Assembly (NCBI GenBank): GCA_020726505.1
Contig: JAHLEZ010000010.1
Location: forward strand, 2,356,001 to 2,420,000
Direction: 5' to 3'
DNA from: Leptodontidium sp. MPI-SDFR-AT-0119
Taxonomy: Eukaryota; Ascomycota; Leotiomycetes; Helotiales; Leptodontidiaceae
Length of the DNA stretch: 64,000 bases
Notes under the pieces: model-generated
What the model saw: the letters and a program-made list of their open reading frames with translations, nothing else
What the model was told of the DNA's origin: nothing
Databases searched by the model: none
Translations under genes and position numbers: made by a program
In this document: piece by piece, positions 56,889 through 64,000 of the stretch
Position numbering within the stretch: the first letter of the stretch is position 1
How the letters are laid out: each line of letters starts with the position of its first letter

Positions 56889-58868
56889 ATGAGAATTCCC
56901 AAATTCGTCCCCTGTGGACTTTCGCTCCTCTCAAGAACTTTGTAGTTGCCGTCCAACCAGAAGCGCAAATTCCCCTCCCATCCCCAGACACAGACTCAAG
57001 CTGCCACAATGTCGTAAGTCCGCTCTCACCTCCACCAATGTCCACAGCTCACACACCAAACAGTGTCTAGCCCTCGTCGCAACACTAGGAGATGCGGCAT
57101 TCTACGACCCATCATCTTCCCTCCCAGGCTTCAAACAAACATTCTTCACTGCCATCCAAGGCGAAGTCATTCCCGCGTGTATCGTGACTCCATCATCGGC
57201 ATCGCAAGTCGCACAAGCGATCTCTATTATCAATCAACATTCGTGTATTTTCGCCGTCAAATCCGGTGGTCACTCTTCTGTTCCCGGTGCCTCGAATGCA
57301 CCGGGAGGTGTAACCATTGACTTGAGTGCAATCGATGATATTGATGATCCGAGGATCTGGAATCCGCCAGGATTGGTACGGGTAATCGATGGGCAAAAGT
57401 GTACGCAAAACTAGAGGTCTTGAATAGAACAGTTGCAGGAGGTAGAAACAGTGATGTGGGTGTTGGTGGATTCGTTCTAGGAGGTGTGTTTTACTGATCC
57501 TCGCACACTGTCCTGACACTGCTTACCAAACTAGGTGGAATCAGCTACGTCTCGAAAAGATATGGATGGGCAATAGACAACGTCCGGAACTTCCAGGTGA
57601 TTCTCCATTGTTTCTAATCAACGAGAATCCGCAGCTGATTATCCATGTCTAGGTTGTCCTCGCAAATGGCTCATTGACAAACATCAACCAAGCCTCGGCC
57701 CCAGATCTCTTTTTCGCCCTCAGAGGGGGCGGAAACAACTTCGGCATTGTCACTCATTTTGAGATGGACATATACCCACAAGGTCAAATCTGGGGCGGAC
57801 AAAGCTTCTACCTCATGAATCCCGCTGAAGTTTCAGCTCGGGAATCTTATCTCAACATCACGTCCGAACCATTCTCCCTCTCTCTCTGGAACATCAAAAA
57901 TGCTGTTTGTGTCTCCCTCGCAAAACTAGCTTGTAAACTCGGGTATTGCATAGATGCGAAATCTTTCTGGCAAGCCGTCCAAAATACTGTTTTGTATGAA
58001 CAGTGGGATAGATATTCTCAGTCGGATAAATATGCTCAGTTCGTCGGGACTTTAACCTGGTCTACGGAAATCGATGCCTATGTTTTTCACACCATGCTCG
58101 CGTACACCAAGCCCGTTCCTGAGCCGCCTGTCTTTCGACAATTCACTTCTCTCCCTTCGTTCAAATCCTCGAATGCCATTCGCAATCTTACAGGTTTTTA
58201 TGATGAAGTGAGAGGTATGAATGAGAGGGGCATGAGGTATTATCCCCCCCCCCCCCCCCCAAAATCGCACCCTAAACCGACTTCCCAAGTTGTTCGATCA
58301 ACTCTGATTATTGACATAAGCAGACATTTTTGGGCAACCGCCTCTTTCAGACCATCGGCTATCCTACTGGACGAGATCATGGATATTTTCATCCAAGAAA
58401 TCGAGCCCATCCGAGCCGTGAAGAAATGCCGCCCAACTATCGTCGTCCAGCCCCTCGACATTGACGAGCTTGGGCATTCTTTCAGAAGAGGAGGAAATTC
58501 TCTCGGTATAGACGTCGAAGACGTTCCATTGATCAGTATGCATCCTGTTCATTTTCAACTTCACTCATTGTGCTTGGACGCTCGGTACTGACTGTGATCT
58601 AGTATTCAGTATCGTCCTCATTTGGGCGGATCCAGCAGACGATGTGTTGATGAAAGGCGCGGGAACTCGACTTCTTCAACGCAGTATTGCGTTAGCCAAA
58701 GAGATGAATTTGTATCATCCGTATATATACCAAAACTATGCGGATATCTCGCAAGATGTGTTCGCGGGGTATGGAAAGGGGAATCGAGAAAAGATGAGAG
58801 CTGTTCAGAGGAAGTATGATCCTGAAGGTGTATTTTCTAGGTTACAACCTGGGTATTTCAAAATTTAA
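56889..58868 (+). pseudogene. BBE-type FAD-linked oxidase, decayed
   Basis: The gene reads in pieces: a signal-peptide start MRIPKFVPCGLSLL; PACIVTPSSASQVAQAI; FAVKSGGHSSVPGASNAPGGVTIDLS (FAD-anchoring His region); GTGNRWAKVYAKL; VAGGRNSDVGVGGFVLGGGIS; GGGNNFGIVTHFEM; and the C-terminal berberine-bridge block YQNYADISQDVFAGYGKG. Introns fit at 57484-57534, 57597-57652 and 58536-58602, and one is likely after 57009. The frame breaks in the signal region near 56930 and again between IDDID and IGTGNRW near 57350. A C17 tract (58244-58260) encodes six Pro in the substrate domain. Intact relatives are secreted oxidases of sugars, alcohols or alkaloids. Confidence 0.65.
58244..58260 (+). repeat. 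C17 homopolymer inside coding sequence
   Basis: Seventeen consecutive C lie within an exon of the FAD oxidase copy and encode a Pro run not expected in the fold. Length change by one or two bases would shift the frame. Confidence 0.9.
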
Positions 58869-59023
58869 TCGATTCAGGGGTTCGTGGCCAGATTTGACTG
58901 CTCCTTACCTTTCTCAAGGACATTTGTATTTGCCATAGCACAGCATTAGCACTTCGAGTTGAGATTATTTATTTCTATTCGTATGATCCATCCCCCTCTC
59001 CAGGACATGCCATCACCGAATCC

Positions 59024-60862
59024 CTACGCTTCAACACCAACCACCCGTCCTGTCTCATCAATATCAACCTTTGTCTTTTTCGTGCTCTCCTTTCTTGGAT
59101 TATCAGCATTGAAAATCTCCGTCATCTCCTCAAGTGTCTTCCCCGCCGTCTCCACAAAGAAGAAGTAGATCGTCGCAATCTCAATGCAGATCCAGCCAAT
59201 GTAGACGATGTACAGCTTCCAGCCAATGGCCTTAATACCAACGCTGATACCATAGGTGTTCACAACCATGGCGACATTCAAGAAAAGGAAGTTCAATCCA
59301 GATCCCTTTGCACGTGTGCGGTTCTCCAAACACTCAACGGCGTACAGAGTTTGCAGCGGAGTGAAACCCCAAGCAAAGATAATGCCGAACAGGAAGATGG
59401 ATACGATGACTCCGTATGAAAGCGAGGCGTTCTTCTCTGACTCGGCAGTGAAAGCTGTAAGTAGGATGTACGAGAACAGAGCACCACCCAATCCAGCAAG
59501 CATCATGAAGCGACGGCCGAGTTTGTCAAGCAGCGTAGCACCGTAGATAGCACCCATCATGGAGAAGATAGGGTTGATGGCGTTGATGAGGAGTTGTTTG
59601 TTCTTGCTCTTGATACCGGCATTTTCAATCATCGCGGGCTATGAATCGTTAGTTTTTCCATCGAGACGAGGCAACAGATGGAACAACTAACCATGAAATA
59701 AGACACAACGTTGTTACCTGACCACTGACCAAAGAAACTCATTCCGATGACCATGTACAGGCGGTAACGAGCACCACGAGTGTTGACCAGCTCACGGAAA
59801 TCCCACCATGGGTTGTCATCCTTGGTCGCGTGAAGGTTGTCGATGACCTCGTGATATTGGAGCTGTACAACGGGTGAATTCTCATCGCCCTCTCCGTGGT
59901 ACTTGGCGAAGATTGCCAGGGCCTCCTCGCGACGATCATGAGCGATCAACCAACGTGGTGATTCGGGGAAGAACAAGATTAAGACCATGACGACGGATGG
60001 GAGACCGGCTTGGACAAGAGTGGGGATTCTCCACGCCCATGAGGAGGTGAGGTTCCTGTAAATGTCAGCAGGGGATTTATGATGTTTAACGCTGGAAGAA
60101 ATCTTACTTGTTCGATCCGTATGTGGTCCATCCGGCCAAAATATTGCCCAGCCACCAGAAGTTGTTGTACCTAAGTATGTCAGTTGAATGCCAAGTCTTC
60201 TGGAACAGCAATGCTTACATTCCAGCCATGGTTCCTCGGTATGCAGGATGCGCCAACTCGACTGTATATGCCGGGCCAGCTGCAGAGGCAAGAGCTGCAC
60301 CAAATCCAAGAACGAATCTCCCACCCATGAATTGTGGCTTCTCATGAGCAGATGCTTGAACGGCGGTACCGATCAAAACGATCGCGCATCCAACAAAAAT
60401 GCAAATCCGTCGCCCATAACCGTCTGCAAGGAAACCACAGAAAGGGAATGCAGCAATTTGTCCGAGGTTGTAGATGATGAAGACGAGACCGGTCGAGGCG
60501 CCAGCGGACTCCATCTTGAAGGTTTTCAGGTATGGATCCATTGCGTTGATACTACCCATGAGAGAGGAATCTTGACATAATCAGCATAGCCTCCCACAAT
60601 GCAGGCCCAGTTCAGGAGACTTACCAAAACCGTTCATAGTTGAGACGAGATATCCAACTCCCATGATGAAATACAGCTGCAACATGCTCTTCGACCAAAG
60701 AGATGGCTTTTGAGCGGCAACTGCAGCTGCTAAAGCAACCGAAGCAGCTTGAACTTGGACAACATTTCCCGTGGCATACTTCTCATCGAGGTTGCTAGAG
60801 ACTTGTTGAGCAGTTGTCTCGTAATGCTCGGCACCTTTATCGTTCGGCTTTGGAGCAGACAT
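59024..60862 (-). CDS. Sugar (lactose-type) permease, MFS sugar porter
   Basis: Exons 60625-60862, 60219-60570, 60108-60170, 59692-60055 and 59024-59638 (543 residues); four introns of 48-54 nt, all phase-consistent. Sugar-porter signatures: GFLADGYGRRICIF after helix 2, GRFVLGFGAALASAAGPAYTVELAHPAYRG, FFPESPRWLIAHDRREEAL, GRRFMMLAGLGG after helix 8 and FVETAGKTLEEM at the end. Twelve helices are expected at the plasma membrane. It stands head to head with a GH2 beta-galactosidase, as fungal lactose permeases (LAC12, lacpA) do with LAC4 or bgaD, so lactose or a related galactoside is the most likely substrate (inference from context). Confidence 0.85.
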
Positions 60863-62585
60863 GATGATTTCAATGTAATGGCAAAACAAAGAGAAGGAAT
60901 CTTGGCTGCTTGAGCTACTGCATAAGATGGCTGTCCACCTGGTATTTATCTTCCCCCTCTCCCCAGATCATCTACACGTGGGATTAAGAGCAAGGCCTGT
61001 TTTAGGGCCATACTTCGTTCGGACGATGCCCGCTCCCCGCATGCAGCCAGCATTGTTACAACCGCCCCATACAAATCTCGGAAATCTGGCCAAGGAGCGC
61101 CTAGACCTCTTGTATCGCTGAGGCGGTTTTTGAAGGAAGTTGAAGGTTGTATCTTGACCCGGGATGATGTCGGTGGATGATGTGGCTGAAAGGCAGTCAT
61201 GGCACTGGACAATTGGGTTTCTACCCCGGAGTAAATAACCCTGCAGTTTTCCCAGAGTAGACTGAGAGACATCTACGATGGTAGAGATGAACCTTGAACG
61301 CAGGCATTCACCGAAATGGTAGAGGTCTATAGCCAATCACTTCCATTTTGAAGCGTTATTGGCAGCTGACAAGTTACTTACATCGTTGGGCGCGGGCCGA
61401 TTCTGAGAGCTGCTCTCGCGCCGAGGCATACCCTATTCCGAATGTGGCGTGTCTCACACTCGCCCCCATCTCTGGAATCCATACGTACCAAGAATCGAAG
61501 AGGCTCTGTCTGCTCCTCTCTGTAGAGTAGAGACGTTTCTACAGTTAGCTTGGTCTCTTCAAAAAGTAATGAAGTAATACTGCGTGCCAGAGAGCTATCC
61601 AACGTAACTTTCATTCTGTAGGCTTCACACAGCCCAAGACCAAACACATGGCGTTGGGTGTGTTCCAGCAATCCCTTTCCCAGCAAAAAGTTAGCTGCGT
61701 GGGGAGAAGATGGGATGTGGGATGTGGGGAGTGGAGAGTGAAAAGTCTGGTAAACACGAGTCAAACACAGGAGGCGGGTGTTTGTTTACGAGTAAAGTGG
61801 AGTGAGCTGGCAAGTGGCAGTCTAACTCGCTTAGGAAATACTCCGGGCTTGGCCCCTCTCTCGCTTCGGTGCAACGACAACTCTTCATGATCTGCGATGT
61901 ACACTGAGTGTCGGGACCAGCATTGCCAAAGGCTTATCCAGGATCGGGATATTCTGCTTATTGACTTTCGCATACAGCCTCGCTTGTAGAAGGTTGCCAG
62001 GTACAGCCCTCCTATCTTCAATCATAGGGTGTTTGAAGTTGCCAGGTGATGTTGTTGTGATGCTCTATGGGGCTACGACACCCCGAATTCCCTCAAGCTA
62101 GAGAAGGACAGCCAGCCGGTCTTCTTGCCGCACCACCAAGGGCACCCCATTCGTTTTATCCCGCCTGAAAACCGGCGTTTGCCACATCAAACAGGCCGGT
62201 GGATTCAAGTTGCATGCAATATCGCTGTAGGAACTTTACTCTCTGTCCATCACGAGCCAGAGCCAGCGGTCTGGGTCGAATAGAGGGGATAGCCAAGCCC
62301 CAAGCAGAAACCCCACTGTTGCCCACTCCACTGTGGATGGACCAGTGTTCCCCGATTCCCCCGATTCCCCCGTCTTCCCCGATAGGTGAGAGTCAGTTGA
62401 ACGTGGAGCTGAGGCGGCTGCCAACAGCACCATCATCATATCGAGCAAATATGTCTCAATACTCTCAACTCCCACAAAGGTCTTCATTGCCATCAAACCT
62501 CTCAACTGACTCTCTTGGGTTTGTGCATATTAACCTCTCTCCAACAAGTAAAAGTCCTGCATCATCAGAATCAAAGGACTTCAAA
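60863..62585. promoter_or_regulatory. Shared 1.7 kb promoter of permease and beta-galactosidase
   Basis: No gene inside. Three matches to the CreA consensus SYGGRG cluster within 40 bp (61699-61704, 61724-61729, 61731-61736). A short direct repeat of CCCCGATTC occurs at 62349-62381. Carbon-catabolite repression of both genes would be expected, as known for fungal lactose genes. Confidence 0.45.
61699..61736 (+). promoter_or_regulatory. Candidate CreA-binding cluster
   Basis: GTGGGG, GTGGGG and GTGGAG in the same orientation, all fitting SYGGRG. Such closely spaced sites are typical of functional CreA targets, but the motif is short. Confidence 0.35.
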
Positions 62586-64000
62586 ATGGCGGAGACTCAT
62601 ACCTTTCCAAAGGACGTCCCAGACTGGAGTAATCTGAAGGTTCTGCACAGAAATACTCTTCCGGCAAGAGCCTCTTTCTTCTTGTACAACACTCCAGAGG
62701 ATGCCTTGACACGTGACACGTCAAAATCAAAGACTCTTTCTCTGTCCGGGACCTGGAAATTCGATGTCGCCAAAAGCCCCTTCGACACACCAGAGAATTT
62801 CCAAGAGCCGAAATTCGACACCGCAAAATGGGGTGATATTGAGGTTCCTGGAATGTGGCAATTACAAGGCTATGGAAAAGGTCCAAAGTGCGTTATACAC
62901 CGGCTTTTTGGAGACATGGTTGTTGACAAGCGACCAGCTACCTGAACATCAAATACCCATTCCCAGTCGATCCACCTCATGTGCCATATGATGACAATGA
63001 AACCGGGAGTTACATTCGGACTTTCACTGTACCAGAGTCATTCAAGGATCATCAGCTCAGACTGAGATTTGAGGGCGTCGATTCTTCGTATCACGTTTGG
63101 GTTAATGGAACAGAAGTGGGGTATTCTCAAGGATCAAGAAATCCATCAGAATTCGATATCACTTCCTTTGTAGACCTTGAGGGAGAGAACACTCTAGCTG
63201 TCCAAGTCTACCAGTTCTGTGACGGTAGTTACATCGAAGATCAGGTGCGCACCCACAGTTTTTTTTTTTTTTCCAAATGTGTCAAACATTTACTGATTCC
63301 TCCTAGGACCAGTGGTGGTTGAGTGGAATCTTCAGAGACGTAAACCTTCTCGCCTTCCCCAAAACTCACATTCAAGACTTCCAAATCGAAACCAGACTTG
63401 ACTCAGAGTACAAAGATGCCACCCTCAAAATTCGTCTTGACATGAGCGAAAACTCTCAAGTTGACGTCAAGCTGCTTGACGCATCTGGAGCCACAATTGC
63501 AACAGTTTCTCAAAGGAGCGCCGCAAACACAAACTTCAACATTCCAGTCAAGAATCCCCACAAATGGACAGCTGAAACCCCATATCTCTATCAACTCGTG
63601 ATCTCCACACCCGATTGCGCCGTCCAGCAACGAGTTGGCTTCCGAACTGCTGAGCTGAAGAAGGGGGTCTTCGTCGTTAATGGCAAGCCAGTCAAATTCC
63701 GCGGCGTGAACCGTCACGAGCACCACCCAGACCACGGCCGAGCCGTCCCTTACGATTTCATGGTCAAAGATCTCCTGCTCATGAAAACACACAACATCAA
63801 CGGCATCCGTACTTCTCACCAAATCAACGATCCCCGTCTCTATGATGTAGCAGACGAGCTCGGTCTTTGGGTGATGGATGAATGTGATCTTGAATGTCAT
63901 GGCTTTGGCGAGATAGACGAGAGTGCTATTCCAGAAGAGTTCAAGCATCTCCCTGATATCGACAAGGTGGGTATCAGAACCAGAGATCCGGGTCGTTGGA
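62586..64000 (+). CDS. Intracellular beta-galactosidase, GH2 (bgaD/LAC4-like), cut by window end
   Basis: ATG 62586 gives MAETHTFPKDVPDWSNLKVL, the usual start of this fungal group. Exons 62586-62887, 62938-63244 and 63307 to about 63966; introns 50 and 62 nt, a third donor GTGGGT at 63967. Sugar-binding domain: LSGTWKFDV, VPGMWQLQGYGKG, NETGSYIRTFTVP, EGVDSSYHVWVNG. Then DQWWLSGIFRDV, the Ig-like domain, and the start of the TIM barrel with FRGVNRHEHHPDHG and WVMDECDLECHGFG. The catalytic glutamates lie beyond the window. It hydrolyses lactose inside the cell and pairs with the divergent permease. An upstream in-frame ATG at 62451 exists but is less likely. Confidence 0.85.

Noticed and set aside
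63403..63948. 181-codon minus-strand frame
   Set aside because: Shadow of the GH2 beta-galactosidase exon on the plus strand.

Overview
The window is nuclear DNA of a filamentous ascomycete (Pezizomycotina). Genes are interrupted by short introns (about 46-141 nt) with GTAAGT/GTATGT-type donors, CTAAC/CTGAC branch points and TAG/CAG acceptors. Gene content is typically fungal: F-box families, HET and HeLo-type incompatibility proteins, a Dal5-type MFS transporter, a Ser/Thr-rich secreted protein and a lactose permease/beta-galactosidase pair. A leotiomycete is my guess; the sequence does not prove the class. No CRISPR, rRNA, intact transposon or certain tRNA was seen.

Layout. 0.4-8.8 kb is an accessory block. 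It holds three apparently intact F-box genes of one family (two clearly alike along their length), two decayed members of that family, a decayed gene of unknown family with several stops, and an unrecognised three-exon gene. 9.6-11.5 kb has a possible 2H-phosphoesterase-like gene and an F-box/RPEL protein. 11.5-15 kb is gene-poor. 15.1-17.5 kb holds a small Cys/His protein whose stop codon is split by an intron, converging on a LAMTOR1/Meh1-like TORC1 scaffold. 18.8-20 kb encodes a secreted Ser/Thr-rich protein. 20.5-22.4 kb is a broken chimera of a kinase N-lobe and a HeLo-linked pseudokinase-like gene. 22.5-34.1 kb is metabolic: a dead and a live MDR oxidoreductase, a small membrane protein, a frameshifted metallo-beta-lactamase-fold gene, a type-B carboxylesterase and, divergent from it, a seven-exon Dal5-like transporter.

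The most interesting part is 36-51.5 kb. Between two AT-rich gene deserts lies a 1254-residue caspase-like/HET fusion gene, a natural architecture for allorecognition or regulated cell death. Divergent from it is a tight head-to-tail series of three unrecognised genes: a 1263-residue polytopic membrane protein, a 992-residue membrane-anchored coiled-coil protein with a 66-residue tandem repeat and Pro-rich linkers, and a 379-residue protein. They are separated by only about 150 bp each.

51.7-54.6 kb is core genome: proteasome alpha-3 (PRE9) and a WW/FF splicing factor share a bidirectional promoter. Then come a single-pass membrane protein, a decayed BBE-type FAD oxidase with a C17 tract, and at the right edge a sugar permease divergent from a GH2 beta-galactosidase (cut by the window end), arranged like fungal lactose-utilisation pairs.

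Exon joins were chosen by hand from splice signals and reading-frame continuity; where an N-terminus is uncertain this is stated. Several single-base disruptions could be assembly errors rather than true mutations.
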